In this document: positions 1 to 7,617 of the stretch, one piece after another
Layout: the number at the start of each line of letters is the position of its first letter
Numbering within the stretch: position 1 is the stretch's first letter
Origin: an uncultured Oscillibacter sp.
GTDB taxonomy: Bacteria; Bacillota; Clostridia; Oscillospirales; Oscillospiraceae
Direction: 5' to 3'
NCBI GenBank assembly: GCA_910583785.1
Contig: CAJTZK010000018.1
Location: 1-28,294, forward strand
DNA length: 28,294 bases
The notes under the pieces: model-generated
What the model was told of the DNA's origin: nothing
Databases searched by the model: none
Seen by the model: only the letters and a program-made list of their open reading frames with translations
Translations under genes and position numbers: made by a program

Positions 1-1
1 G

Positions 2-811
2 GCCATCGCGCTGAAGAAAAACGTGGCCACCGCCGCCGAGGCCGCCGAGGCCATCGGCGAGGGCCTCCAGGCCTTCTGCATCTCCGGCTCCGTGGCCGAG
101 GACCGCAAGGTGGGCCTGGGACACGGGAACCTGGGCGCCATGCTCCTCCGGGACGAGACCAAGTGCTTTGCCTTCCTGGCGGGCCACGAGTCCTTCGCCG
201 CCGCCGAGGGGGCCATCGGCATCGTCCGCAACGCCAACAAGGCCCGCAAAGAGCCCCTCCGGGTCATCCTCAACGGCCTGGGCAAGGACGCCGCCCAGAT
301 CATCAGCCGGATCAACGGCTTCACCTACGTCCAGACCCAGTTTGACTACGGCACCGGAGAGGTCAAAGTGGTCAAGGAGACCCGCTACTCCGAGGGCGAG
401 CGGGCCAATGTCCGCTGCTATGGCGCGGACGACGTCCGGGAGGGCGTGGCCATCATGCACCTGGAGGGCGTGGACGTGTCCATCACCGGCAACTCCACCA
501 ACCCCACCCGCTTCCAGCACCCCGTGGCGGGCACCTATAAGAAGGAGTGCGTAGAGCTGGGGAAGAAGTACTTCTCCGTGGCCTCCGGCGGCGGCACGGG
601 CCGGACCCTGCACCCGGACAACATGGCCGCGGGCCCCGCTTCCTACGGCATGACCGACACCATGGGCCGGATGCACTCCGACGCCCAGTTCGCCGGGTCC
701 AGCTCCGTCCCCGCCCACGTGGAGATGATGGGCTTCCTGGGCATGGGCAACAACCCCATGGTGGGCGCCACCGTGGCCGTGGCTGTGGCCGTGGAAGAGA
801 GCAAGAAGTAA
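2..811 (+). CDS. GGGtGRT family protein, 5' end cut by the window edge
   Basis: The frame is open from the first bases, so the true start lies upstream. About 269 residues are visible and the family is usually about 330 long. The name-giving motif GGGTGRT is present, followed by LHPDNMAAGP and a Gly/Met-rich stretch (MMGFLGMGNNPMVGA) near the C-terminus. The family (Pfam GGGtGRT) occurs in anaerobic bacteria and archaea and has no settled biochemical role that I can state. There is no signal peptide or membrane segment in the visible part, so it is probably cytosolic. The gene ends at a strong hairpin shared with the convergent hslO. Family assignment is confident; function is unknown. Confidence 0.85.
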   Translation, partial: AIALKKNVATAAEAAEAIGEGLQAFCISGSVAEDRKVGLGHGNLGAMLLRDETKCFAFLAGHESFAAAEGAIGIVRNANKARKEPLRVILNGLGKDAAQIISRINGFTYVQTQFDYGTGEVKVVKETRYSEGERANVRCYGADDVREGVAIMHLEGVDVSITGNSTNPTRFQHPVAGTYKKECVELGKKYFSVASGGGTGRTLHPDNMAAGPASYGMTDTMGRMHSDAQFAGSSSVPAHVEMMGFLGMGNNPMVGATVAVAVAVEESKK

Positions 812-832
812 ACAGCCTGTAATAACAGCTGC

Positions 833-869
833 AAAAACTCCCCGGAGTATCGTGCTCCGGGGAGTTTTT
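833..869. terminator. Bidirectional intrinsic terminator between the GGGtGRT gene and hslO
   Basis: A perfect 15-bp inverted repeat (arms 833-847 and 855-869, 7-nt loop) begins with A5 and ends with T5. Each strand therefore gives a GC-rich stem followed by a U-tract. It serves both convergent genes. Confidence 0.9.
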
Positions 870-891
870 ATGTGGGAACCTCCAGCGGGCT

Positions 892-1770
892 TCAGCCCCC
901 CGCCAGCAGGGCCTCCAGCTCCTCTTTGGAAAATGCCTGCACATTGCCGCAGAAACGGCAGGACAGCTCCGCGCCGCCCTGTTCGTCAATCATGGACCGC
1001 AGCTCCTCCCGGCCCAGGCTGATGAGGGCCCGCTCCATCCGCTCCCGGCTGCAGTCGCAGCGGTACCCGATGGGCCGCTTCTCCAGCACCTCCAGCGGAA
1101 GGCCCGGCAGGGCCGCCCGGAGCAGGGCCTCCGGGTCCGGGTCGGCCTTCAGCAGCTCCGTCACCGGGGCCGCGGACCGGAGGGATGCCTCCAGCTGTTC
1201 CGCCGTCTCCTCTCCCGCCCCGGGGAGGAGCTGGACCAGATAGCCCCCGGCGGAGAGGACGCTCTGGTCCCGGTCCACCAGCACCCCCAGGCCGCAGGCC
1301 GTGGGAACCTGCTCAGACTCCACGAAGTAGAGGGCAATGTCCTCGGCAATCTCCCCCCACAGCAGGCCCACGCTGCCCACATAGGGCTCCTTCATCCGCA
1401 GGTCCCGGATCACGGTCAGGGTGCCCCGGTTTCCCACGGCGGAGCCCACGTCCAGCTTGCCGTCCTCCCGGAGGGGGATGTCCACCGCGGGGTTTTCCAC
1501 CGTGCCCCGGACGCTGCCCTCGTGGTCCGAGACGGCCAGCAGGGTCCCCAGGGGGCCGCCGCCCTTGATTTGCAGGGTGAGGCTGGCGGCCTCCTCCTTC
1601 AGGGCGCTGCCCATCATGGACGCCGCCGCCAGGAGGCGGCCCAGGGCCGCCGTGGCCACTGGCAGGGTCTTGTGAATCTGCCGGGCTTGCTCCGTCAGGT
1701 CCCGGGTGGACACGGCGGAGACTTTGATCAGGCCGTCCCTCGAGATGGCCCGGATAAGTTGGTCGCTCAT
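892..1770 (-). CDS. hslO: Hsp33 redox-regulated chaperone
   Basis: Hsp33 is a cytosolic holdase activated by oxidative unfolding. The 292-residue protein has the usual family length. Its C-terminal zinc switch is intact: C238-D-C240 and C271-R-F-C274. The N-terminal domain starts MSDQLIRAISRDG and continues with the conserved LGRLLAAASMMGS helix. The start is the ATG at 1770, preceded by GAGGAG at good spacing; the open frame runs another 27 codons upstream, but that stretch has no family similarity. It is the last gene of a minus-strand group after the yerC-like gene and the methyltransferase, 71 nt behind the latter. Transcription should end at the hairpin at 833-869. Confidence 0.95.
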   Translation of the reverse strand: MSDQLIRAISRDGLIKVSAVSTRDLTEQARQIHKTLPVATAALGRLLAAASMMGSALKEEAASLTLQIKGGGPLGTLLAVSDHEGSVRGTVENPAVDIPLREDGKLDVGSAVGNRGTLTVIRDLRMKEPYVGSVGLLWGEIAEDIALYFVESEQVPTACGLGVLVDRDQSVLSAGGYLVQLLPGAGEETAEQLEASLRSAAPVTELLKADPDPEALLRAALPGLPLEVLEKRPIGYRCDCSRERMERALISLGREELRSMIDEQGGAELSCRFCGNVQAFSKEELEALLAGG

Positions 1771-1841
1771 AGGTTCTCCTCGATTTTCATGATATTGGAC
1801 GGTACCGCCCGTCCCCAGCCCTTGATTCACGGGGGCCCGGT

Positions 1842-2579
1842 TCAGCGGCACTCAAACTGCCAGCGGTCCTCGTTCAAACGGGGAGGCTTGTCCGTCAGGT
1901 CCCCCGTCAGCCGCAGGGCGGAGAAGCCCGCTTCCTCCAGGCTCCGCCGCAGGACTTCCTCGCTCCAGGCCCGCTCCCGGTGCTCCTCGAAGGACCGCGC
2001 CCAGGCCCCGCCGGGCTGGAGGCGGAACAGGTCCACCTGGTAGGTGCAGACCTGCTTTTTCTCCGAAAAAAAGGTCCGCCAGATGCAGACGCTGTCCTCC
2101 GTCTCATCCATGTAGAGCTGCCCGTCCATCCGCCGGAGCTTATAGGGGGTATTCACGTCAAAGAGGAACAGCCCCCCGGGCTTCAGCCAGCGGCGGACCC
2201 GGCGGAAGGTCTCCCGCAGGTCCCGCTCCGCCGTCAGGTAGTTCAGGGAATCCAGGGTGGACACCACGGCGTCCACGGGCTGGGCCAGGCGGAGCCGGGG
2301 CATGGCCTGCTGGAGGAACAGGGGGCGGCGGGCCAGGCCCTCCGCCTTCGCCGCCGCCTGGGCCAGCATCTCCCCGGAACCGTCGGCCGCGATGACCTCA
2401 TAACCCCTCTTTGCCAGCAGGCAGGCCATGGTCCCCGTGCCGCAGGCCAGGTCCAGCACCGTCTCCACGGGGATGGGGCTTTTTTTCAGCCGCCGCTCCA
2501 AAAAGGCCGCCCGGCGGCGGTAGGCCCCGTCGGCCATCAGGCCGTCGTAACTGGCGGCCAGGGCGTCATACGCGCTCAT
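1842..2579 (-). CDS. Class I SAM-dependent methyltransferase
   Basis: A 245-residue Rossmann methyltransferase. Motif I, VLDLACGTG, lies at residues 41-49 and the acidic end of beta-2 (VIAADGS) follows. VDAVVSTLDSLNYL is the motif IV region and LKPGGLFLFDVNTPYKL is the post-IV strand typical of YqeM/UbiE-like small-molecule methyltransferases. The N-terminus AYDALAASYDGLM is the usual cap helix. The substrate cannot be told from sequence. The ATG overlaps the stop of the upstream yerC-like gene by 4 bp (ATGA), so translation is probably coupled. hslO follows in the same direction. This neighbourhood looks like housekeeping. Confidence 0.88.
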   Translation of the reverse strand: MSAYDALAASYDGLMADGAYRRRAAFLERRLKKSPIPVETVLDLACGTGTMACLLAKRGYEVIAADGSGEMLAQAAAKAEGLARRPLFLQQAMPRLRLAQPVDAVVSTLDSLNYLTAERDLRETFRRVRRWLKPGGLFLFDVNTPYKLRRMDGQLYMDETEDSVCIWRTFFSEKKQVCTYQVDLFRLQPGGAWARSFEEHRERAWSEEVLRRSLEEAGFSALRLTGDLTDKPPRLNEDRWQFECR

Positions 2580-2869
2580 GACGGCCTGTCCTTCATCCGT
2601 GCGAAGAGCTGGGCATAGGCCCCGGTGCCGTAGTTCAAGGAGCGGTTCACCCGGCTGATGGTGGCGCTGGACGCGCCCGTGCGCTCCAGAATCTCGTTGT
2701 AGATCATGCCGTCATCCAGCAGGGAGGCCACCTCAAAGCGCTGCTCCATGCTCCGCAGCTCCGCAACGGTGCACAGGTCCTGGAAAAACTGATAGCACTC
2801 CTCCTCGTCCCGGAGCTGCAAAATGGCCTTGTAGAGCTGGCCGCTTTTTTCTTTTTTGCCGATCTTCAC
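2576..2869 (-). CDS. YerC/YecD family TrpR-like DNA-binding protein
   Basis: A 97-residue TrpR-superfamily HTH protein. The signature YKAILQLRDEEECYQFFQDL is followed by ELRSMEQRFEVASLL and the recognition region TGASSATISRVNRSLNYG. The family is widespread in Bacillota and probably represses transcription; its targets are not known to me. I chose the GTG at 2869 because AGGAGGT (2876-2882) sits 6 nt upstream and the transcription start predicted from the promoter is near 2897. The longer reading from the GTG at 2899 would begin at or before that start, and the ATG at 2890 has a weaker site. It is the first gene of the minus-strand group with the methyltransferase and hslO. Confidence 0.88.
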   Translation of the reverse strand: MKIGKKEKSGQLYKAILQLRDEEECYQFFQDLCTVAELRSMEQRFEVASLLDDGMIYNEILERTGASSATISRVNRSLNYGTGAYAQLFARMKDRPS

Positions 2870-2875
2870 GCTGAG

Positions 2876-2932
2876 ACCTCCTGTCGTCATTTTAGGCACC
2901 TCTATTTTAACCTTTCAGAGCGCGAAAGTAAA
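2876..2932 (-). promoter_or_regulatory. SigA promoter and ribosome-binding site of the yerC-methyltransferase-hslO group
   Basis: On the minus strand a -35 TTTACT (2927-2932) and -10 TAAAAT (2904-2909) are 17 bp apart. The start near 2897 gives a leader of about 27 nt holding AGGAGGT at 2876-2882. No other clear promoter lies between these three genes. Confidence 0.65.
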
Positions 2933-3182
2933 GGGGGCTTGTAGGGAAAATTTCGGGAAATATCCCCCCATATTCCCCCGGAAGGGATTCCGCCCGGTTC
3001 CCACCTTCCGCCCCTCCCCGCGAACCCCGTGGATTTCCAGGGGCTGCCTGCGGGCGCGAGGGGAACAGGCCCCGTGTTTATAGTCTATGGAAGCAGCCTT
3101 GCCGCCGGGGCCTTATGAGCGCTGTCACCTCCGCCTCCTCCGGCGCATAGGCTGGAGAAATACGGGGAAAGGAGCGGTGGCT

Positions 3183-3917
3183 GTGGGAGAGCGTCTGGAA
3201 TCCCTGGAGACGGAGCCCTTCGCGGCGGAGCGGGAGTGGACGGTGGAGGGCGTGCCAGTGCTGTCGGCGGCGGCGCAGGTTCCGGAGCCGGCGGGGAAGG
3301 ACCGGACGGCCCGGCGGATCCGGCGGTTTTACCAATTACAGTGCCGCGCCTTCCTCCGCTACTGCGGGCAGTGCCTTCTGCCCCAGGCGGCGGCGGAGTA
3401 CCGCCTGGCCCTGGAGGCCAGCCGCCCCCTGCCCGCCTTCCGGGCGGAGCTGGAGTACCGGGTGACGTACAACGAGGGCGGGCTCTGGAGCCTGTACACC
3501 CAGGTCCGGGAGACCCTGGGCCCCGGCCCGGCCCTGGTGACCCGGCGGGGGGACACCTGGGACCTGGCGGCGGGCTACCCGGCGCCCCTGGGGGATTTCT
3601 TTCCCGCCGGGACGGCCTGGAAAAAGAGGGTCCTGGCCTGCGCGGCGGAGGAAATCCAGCGGCGGGAGCGGGCCGGGGCGGGCCGCTGGCGGGAGGACTG
3701 GCGGCGGGAGCTCCGGCGGCGGTTCAATCCCCAGAATTTTTACTTAACGGCGGAGGGCCTGGCCTGTTTCTGGCCCATGTACGCCATCGCCCCGGCTTCG
3801 GAGGGGGTGCCCGTGTTCCTCCTGCCCTATGGCGGGGAGGTGTCCCCGGAGCGGAGGGGAACCCCTCCCTCCGCTTCGCGGCCAGCTCCCTTTGCGAAGG
3901 GAGCCCAGGGGGAGTAA
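3183..3917 (+). CDS. RsiV-like/DUF3298 domain protein with repeat-derived C-terminus
   Basis: A 244-residue protein from the GTG at 3183, where GGAAAGGAG lies 8 nt upstream. The middle (AELEYRVTYNEGGLWSLYTQ) and the end (YLTAEGLACFWPMYAIAPAS, then LLPYGGE) resemble the DUF4163/DUF3298 region of RsiV-type proteins. RsiV is a membrane-anchored anti-sigma factor that binds lysozyme. This protein has no N-terminal membrane segment, signal peptide or anti-sigma helix, so it is probably soluble and not an anti-sigma factor. After the domain, about 25 residues rich in Pro, Ala and Arg are encoded by hairpin repeat DNA that also provides the stop. No adjacent sigma factor is present and the function is unknown. 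Confidence 0.7.
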   Translation: MGERLESLETEPFAAEREWTVEGVPVLSAAAQVPEPAGKDRTARRIRRFYQLQCRAFLRYCGQCLLPQAAAEYRLALEASRPLPAFRAELEYRVTYNEGGLWSLYTQVRETLGPGPALVTRRGDTWDLAAGYPAPLGDFFPAGTAWKKRVLACAAEEIQRRERAGAGRWREDWRRELRRRFNPQNFYLTAEGLACFWPMYAIAPASEGVPVFLLPYGGEVSPERRGTPPSASRPAPFAKGAQGE

Positions 3918-3974
3918 GCGCCAGCCCTGCCCCTTTCGCCAAAGGGGGTGGCGCCAGCCGACCTCATGGCTGGC
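3851..3974. repeat. Cluster of short hairpin repeats overlapping the 3' end of the DUF3298-like gene
   Basis: Adjacent inverted repeats: GCTCCCTT/AAGGGAGC (3885-3904), CCCCTTT/AAAGGGG (3930-3947) and CCAGCC/GGCTGG (3955-3974), with GCGCCAGCC occurring twice as a direct repeat. The composition is unlike coding DNA, although the first hairpin lies inside the reading frame. It looks like a small dispersed intergenic element. Confidence 0.6.
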
Positions 3975-4006
3975 ATCCACTCCCGCCCGCCAGGGCACAT
4001 GCCAAA

Positions 4007-4040
4007 AGAGGCGGCCCCTCATGGGCCGCCTCTCTTCCTT
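4007..4040 (+). terminator. Hairpin, probable terminator of the DUF3298-like gene
   Basis: A perfect 11-bp stem AGAGGCGGCCC/GGGCCGCCTCT (4007-4017 and 4023-4033, 5-nt loop) is followed by a pyrimidine-rich CTTCCTTTG stretch. The U-tract is imperfect. On the minus strand it is followed by TTTT, so it could also back up termination of the symporter gene. Confidence 0.55.
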
Positions 4041-4114
4041 TGCTCTGGGTTTTACTTGGAAATGTTCCACCGGAACCGAGCCCCGGCCCGCCGGGGGGAA
4101 GATGGGTTCTCCCG

Positions 4115-4144
4115 GAAAACGGGGCGGGCCGAAACCCGCCCCGT
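4115..4144 (-). terminator. Intrinsic terminator of the AgcS symporter gene
   Basis: A perfect 10-bp stem ACGGGGCGGG/CCCGCCCCGT (4119-4128 and 4135-4144, 6-nt loop). On the minus strand it is followed by TTTTCC. It lies 43 nt beyond the symporter stop. Confidence 0.7.
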
Positions 4145-4187
4145 GCGCCAGTTCCTTTGATAAAACGCGCCAGCGGACACGCCCGCT

Positions 4188-5576
4188 TCACTTCACCGCC
4201 TTGACCACCAGCCGGGTCAGGGCAAAGAGGCCAATGGCGTTGGGAATCACCATCAGGTTATTAAACATATCCGACAGCTCCCACACCAGGTCGTTGGAGG
4301 CCAGGGTCCCCAGGAAGATGAATACCAGGGCAATCAGCGTATAGGCCACGATGGACTTCCGCCCGAAGAGGTAGGTCATGTTGATCTTGCCAAAGAGGTT
4401 CCACCCCAGGATGGTAGAGAAGGCGAAGAAGAACAGGCACACCGCCACAAACATGGCCCCCAGGTTCTCCCCGAATACCACGCCGAAGGCCGTCTGCGCC
4501 AGGTTGGCCTTGCCGATGGCCTCCGTGACCGAACCCGTGTAGCCCCCGGCCAGGGGGCCCCCCTCGGTGTAGAGGGTGGAGATGATCACCAGGGCGTTGA
4601 GGGTCAGCACCACAAAGGTGTCGATGAACACGCCGATCATGGCCACCACCCCCTGGTCGTGGGGGCAGGCCACATTGGCCAGGGCGTGGGCGTGGGGCGT
4701 GGAGCCCATGCCCGCCTCGTTGGAGAACAGGCCCCGCTTGGCGCCCTGGCTCAGGGCGATCTTCAGCGCCGCGCCGAAGCCGCCGCCCAGGATGGCCTGG
4801 GGCTGGAAGGCATACTGGAAGATCATGCCCACGGTGGCGGGGAGGTACTTGGCCCGGACCACCAGCACCACCAGGCCGCCCAGGACAAAGAGGGCCGCCA
4901 TGATGGGGACGACCTTCTCCGTGACGGAGGCCAGCCGCTGCACGCCGCCCAGGAAGATGACGCCGCAGATGGCCACCAGGACCACGCCCACAACCCAGGA
5001 GGGCACGCCGAAGGCCGTCTGGAAGGTGGAGCCGATGGAGTTGGACTGGACCATGCAGCCAAAGAAGCCCAGGGCCAGGATAATGGCCACGGAGAAGAAG
5101 CCCGCCAGGAACTTGCCAAAGGCCCCCTGGAAGGCCGTGGTGATGTAGTACACAGGGCCGCCCTGGATATTGCCGTCCCGGTCCTTCACCCGGGTCTCCT
5201 GGGCCAGCACGGCCTCGGAGTAGATGGTGGCCATGCCGAAGAAGGCGATGATCCACATCCAGAAGATGGCCCCGGGCCCGCCTGTGAGAATCGCGCCGGA
5301 GGCGCCCACGATGTTCCCGGTGCCCACCTGGGCGGCGATGGCGGTGGCCAGGGCCTGGAAGGAGCTCATGCCCCCCTCATGCCGCCCCCCGGCCAGGGAG
5401 AGGTTTCCGAACACCTTCCCCATGCCCTCGCCAAAGCAGCGGATCTGGACAAAGCGGGTCTTGATGGAGAACCAGAGGCCCACCGCGATGAGAAGGCCCA
5501 CCAGAATGTAGTCCGAGAGGTAGGCGTTGATGGTCTGCACAATGGGCAGAAGCGTGGCTTGCACTTGCTGTAACAT
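4188..5576 (-). CDS. Alanine/glycine:cation symporter, AgcS family
   Basis: A 462-residue polytopic inner-membrane transporter of the usual AgcS/AlsT length, importing small neutral amino acids with Na+ or H+. Typical features are FSIKTRFVQIRCFGEGM near the N-terminus, the conserved AIAAQVGTGNIVGASGAI loop, TGGPGAIFWMW, QGGPVYYI, and LFSNEAGMGSTPHAHA in the second half. The ATG at 5576 has AGGAGGG (5587-5593) at workable spacing. A tandem glycine riboswitch and a terminator hairpin occupy the leader, which points to glycine as a physiological substrate. It is transcribed alone and ends at 4115-4144. Confidence 0.93.
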   Translation of the reverse strand: MLQQVQATLLPIVQTINAYLSDYILVGLLIAVGLWFSIKTRFVQIRCFGEGMGKVFGNLSLAGGRHEGGMSSFQALATAIAAQVGTGNIVGASGAILTGGPGAIFWMWIIAFFGMATIYSEAVLAQETRVKDRDGNIQGGPVYYITTAFQGAFGKFLAGFFSVAIILALGFFGCMVQSNSIGSTFQTAFGVPSWVVGVVLVAICGVIFLGGVQRLASVTEKVVPIMAALFVLGGLVVLVVRAKYLPATVGMIFQYAFQPQAILGGGFGAALKIALSQGAKRGLFSNEAGMGSTPHAHALANVACPHDQGVVAMIGVFIDTFVVLTLNALVIISTLYTEGGPLAGGYTGSVTEAIGKANLAQTAFGVVFGENLGAMFVAVCLFFFAFSTILGWNLFGKINMTYLFGRKSIVAYTLIALVFIFLGTLASNDLVWELSDMFNNLMVIPNAIGLFALTRLVVKAVK

Positions 5577-5599
5577 ACGATTGTTTCCCTCCTAAACGT

Positions 5600-5624
5600 A
5601 AAAAGGAACGGCTGAACGCCGCTC
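5600..5624 (-). terminator. Leader terminator, expression platform of the glycine riboswitch
   Basis: On the minus strand a 7-bp stem GAGCGGC/GCCGTTC (one G-U pair, loop GTTCA) is followed by CTTTTTACG. It lies directly upstream of the symporter Shine-Dalgarno site and about 50 nt after the second aptamer, where a transcription-attenuation platform is expected. Confidence 0.75.
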
Positions 5625-5671
5625 CGAACCCATAGACGGAAACACCTGCGGGTATCCTCCCGCGCCCGTCC

Positions 5672-5828
5672 ACTCCGTCCTTTTACCTGAGAGATTCGGC
5701 GGGCGCTCCCACGCGCCGCCTTGCACCTTCGGTACCCGTTGCCGGGGTTCTCCAGAGCCGCATCCGTCCCCGGTCCCTTTGCCTGAGCGTGTGGCGCCTT
5801 CGGCAGGCCGATGCCTTTTCCCGGGGAT
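5672..5828 (-). ncRNA. Tandem glycine riboswitch upstream of the AgcS symporter
   Basis: Read on the minus strand, the second aptamer shows the glycine-aptamer landmarks in order: CTCTGGAGA, TACCGAAGGTGCAA, then CTCTCAGGTAAAAGGACGGA. The first aptamer is compact. Its P1 arms are TCCCCGG (near 5828) and CCGGGGA, enclosing GCCGAAGGCGCCA and GCTCAGGCAAAGGGA. This two-aptamer order is the classical glycine riboswitch. Known riboswitches before Na+:alanine/glycine symporters often shut the gene off when glycine is plentiful. I could not identify the antiterminator confidently, so the sign of control here is inferred. Confidence 0.9.
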
Positions 5829-5856
5829 TTCCTTTGCCGTTATCCAGTTTGGTATT

Positions 5857-5885
5857 ACCTTAACACGCCGGGCCTCGGTTGTCAA
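5857..5885 (-). promoter_or_regulatory. SigA promoter of the glycine riboswitch-symporter transcript
   Basis: Perfect -35 TTGACA (5880-5885), 17-bp spacer and an extended -10, TGTTAAGGT (hexamer 5857-5862). Transcription should start near 5850, giving a leader of about 275 nt. Confidence 0.75.
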
Positions 5886-5950
5886 TCGTGCATTTTCACA
5901 AAATGTCCGCAATTGGGGGACTTATATTTTTCAGCAGCGGACAAAACGTT

Positions 5951-5972
5951 AAGGGGGCGCAGCGCGCCCCCT
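5951..5972 (-). terminator. Probable terminator downstream of the mgtC pair
   Basis: A perfect 9-bp stem AGGGGGCGC/GCGCCCCCT (5952-5960 and 5964-5972, 3-nt loop). On the minus strand it is followed by TAACGTTTTG, an interrupted U-tract. It lies 62 nt beyond the stop at 6034. Nothing else is visible in 5886-6033. Confidence 0.6.
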
Positions 5973-6033
5973 GGCAAAATTCCTGCGAACCCGGCCCGTC
6001 CGCCCCAGGCGGAAAGCCGCTTCCAGGGACGTA

Positions 6034-6726
6034 TCAGAGCTCCCGCACGGAGACCACCCCGGCGGTGGCCAGAATCTCCTGCTTCAGGTGCTCCACGTCC
6101 AGCCCCTTGTGGAGCCGCAGGGTGAAAATGGCGCAGGCGTTGTGCTCCTCGTTGGACTTGGAGTGGATGATGCCCATGTTGAGGATTTTCAGCCCGTGCT
6201 CCCGGAACTCCTGGAGCAGCACATCCATGGTCTTGTTGTCGCTGTATTCCACGTAGAGATTGACCTCCGGGGCGTTTTGCAGCATCCGGTACTCCACCCG
6301 GGAGAAGAAGAGCTCCGCAATCAGAATCAGGAAGGTGGCGAAGAGGCCCCCCTCGTAGAAGCCGCCCCCCAGGGCCAGGCCGATGATGGCCGCCGCCCAG
6401 AGGCCCGCCGCCGTGGTCAGGCCCTTTACCCGCTGGCGGCGGGTGACGATGATGGTACCCGCGCCGATGAAGCCGATGCCCGCCACCACCTGGGCCCCCA
6501 GGCGGGCCATGTCGGTGTACTGGCCCAGGACCAGGTAAAGGTACTGGCTGGTCAGCGTGGTCATGGCCGCGCCCAGGCAGATCAGAATATGGGTGCGGAA
6601 GCCCGCCGGGCGGCGCTTGTACTCCCGCTCGATGCCGATGACGCCGCCGCAGACAACCGCCAGGGTCATCCGCAGGGCCACGGACCAGATGGTCACGTCC
6701 CGCAGGCCGTCAAATAACGTCAACAT
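6034..6726 (-). CDS. MgtC/SapB family membrane protein (second gene of a pair)
   Basis: A 230-residue protein with an N-terminal MgtC membrane domain and a C-terminal cytosolic ACT-like domain. MgtC signatures are MTLAVVCGGVIGIEREYKRR, PAGFRTHILICLGAA, GIGFIGAGTIIVTRR and KGLTTAAGLWAAAIIGLALG. The ATG at 6726 has AGGAGGAG upstream. It lies 21 nt behind a paralogue of the same layout, so the two are almost surely co-transcribed. Family members act in adaptation to low Mg2+ or other ionic and acid stress, and Salmonella MgtC modulates the F-type ATPase; the exact role of these clostridial copies is unknown. Two unequal copies could form a heteromer, which is inference. Confidence 0.92.
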   Translation of the reverse strand: MLTLFDGLRDVTIWSVALRMTLAVVCGGVIGIEREYKRRPAGFRTHILICLGAAMTTLTSQYLYLVLGQYTDMARLGAQVVAGIGFIGAGTIIVTRRQRVKGLTTAAGLWAAAIIGLALGGGFYEGGLFATFLILIAELFFSRVEYRMLQNAPEVNLYVEYSDNKTMDVLLQEFREHGLKILNMGIIHSKSNEEHNACAIFTLRLHKGLDVEHLKQEILATAGVVSVREL

Positions 6727-6747
6727 CCCGTCTCTCCTCCTATCCGC

Positions 6748-7473
6748 TTAGATGTCATGGACAACATACACGTCCTCCAGCTCCGAGATGGCGGCCAGAA
6801 TTTTGGCGTGGGTGCCCGGCCGGTTCATCCGCAGGGAGAAGATGGCGTTGGGGTGCTGGGAGGGCGTCTGCTTTCCGTGGTCCACTTCCACCTCGTAGAT
6901 GGTCACGTCCTTGGCCTTGATGCGGTTGATGATTTCCGCCACGTTATCCAGGGACTGGAACTCCACGTAGATATTCATGTTTTTCGCATTCTCCACAATG
7001 TACAGCTCCACCGCCGGAAGCAGGTGGACCACCAGGAAGATCAGCAGGAACGCCAGGCCCACGCACTCATAGAACCCCGCCCCAACGGCCAGGCCCATGC
7101 AGGCCGAGGCCCAGAGGCCCGCCGCCGTGGTCAGGCCCTTCACCTTCTGCTGGCCCGTCACCAAAATGGTGCCCGCGCCCAAAAAGCCGATGCCGTTGAT
7201 GACCTGGGCGCCAAAACGGCTGACGTCGGTACGGATGCCGATCTCCGCCGCCCGCTCCGCCCAGACGTGGTGGAGCATATAGGACTCATACTGGCTCAGC
7301 AGCATGGTCAGCGCCGCCGCCATGCACACCAGCATGTAGGTCCGGAAGCCCGCCGGGCGGTGCTTCCGGGCCCGCTCCAGGCCGATCATGCCGCCGCAGA
7401 ACATGGCCAGGGTCAGCCGCAGCAGCACGGAGACCGTGTTGACCTCCCGCAGGTAATCCAATTGGTGTAGCAC
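6748..7473 (-). CDS. MgtC/SapB family membrane protein (first gene of a pair)
   Basis: A 241-residue paralogue of the next gene, with LTLAMFCGGMIGLERARKHR, PAGFRTYMLVCMAAALTML, GIGFLGAGTILVTGQQ and KGLTTAAGLWASACMGLAVG, then a C-terminal ACT-like domain (MNIYVEFQSLDNVAEIINRI). A start at the GTG at 7473 fits best: GGAGAGGAG lies 8 nt upstream and the N-terminus then aligns with the paralogue. The frame stays open 27 codons further, but that reading adds a Ser/Ala/Pro-rich segment with no family similarity. The promoter at 7618-7646 gives a leader of about 138 nt containing a terminator-like fold. Confidence 0.9.
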   Translation of the reverse strand: MLHQLDYLREVNTVSVLLRLTLAMFCGGMIGLERARKHRPAGFRTYMLVCMAAALTMLLSQYESYMLHHVWAERAAEIGIRTDVSRFGAQVINGIGFLGAGTILVTGQQKVKGLTTAAGLWASACMGLAVGAGFYECVGLAFLLIFLVVHLLPAVELYIVENAKNMNIYVEFQSLDNVAEIINRIKAKDVTIYEVEVDHGKQTPSQHPNAIFSLRMNRPGTHAKILAAISELEDVYVVHDI

Positions 7474-7560
7474 TGGACTCGCTCCTCTCCAAATAAGTGC
7501 CCCTCCGGGCGTAAAGAAAAGGGAAGGAGCGGCGGAAACCGCTTCTTCCATCACCTGTTC

Positions 7561-7602
7561 AAAAAGGCCGGAAACGTTTGCGATGCGCCAGCCACCCCGG
7601 CC
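7561..7602 (-). promoter_or_regulatory. Terminator-like hairpin in the mgtC leader, candidate attenuator
   Basis: On the minus strand GGCCGG (7597-7602) can pair with CCGGCC (7566-7571), followed at once by TTTTT (7561-7565). A smaller hairpin could form in the loop. It lies a few nt after the predicted start and about 90 nt before the GTG. No known Mg2+ riboswitch consensus was recognised. Confidence 0.45.
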
Positions 7603-7617
7603 GCTGAGTTGTTAATT

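Noticed and set aside
2867..2899. Longer start (GTG at 2899) for the yerC-like gene
   Set aside because: It would begin at or upstream of the predicted transcription start and lacks a spaced ribosome-binding site, whereas the GTG at 2869 has AGGAGGT 6 nt upstream.
7474..7611. M-box Mg2+ riboswitch before mgtC
   Set aside because: The leader is too short and I find none of the conserved M-box segments.
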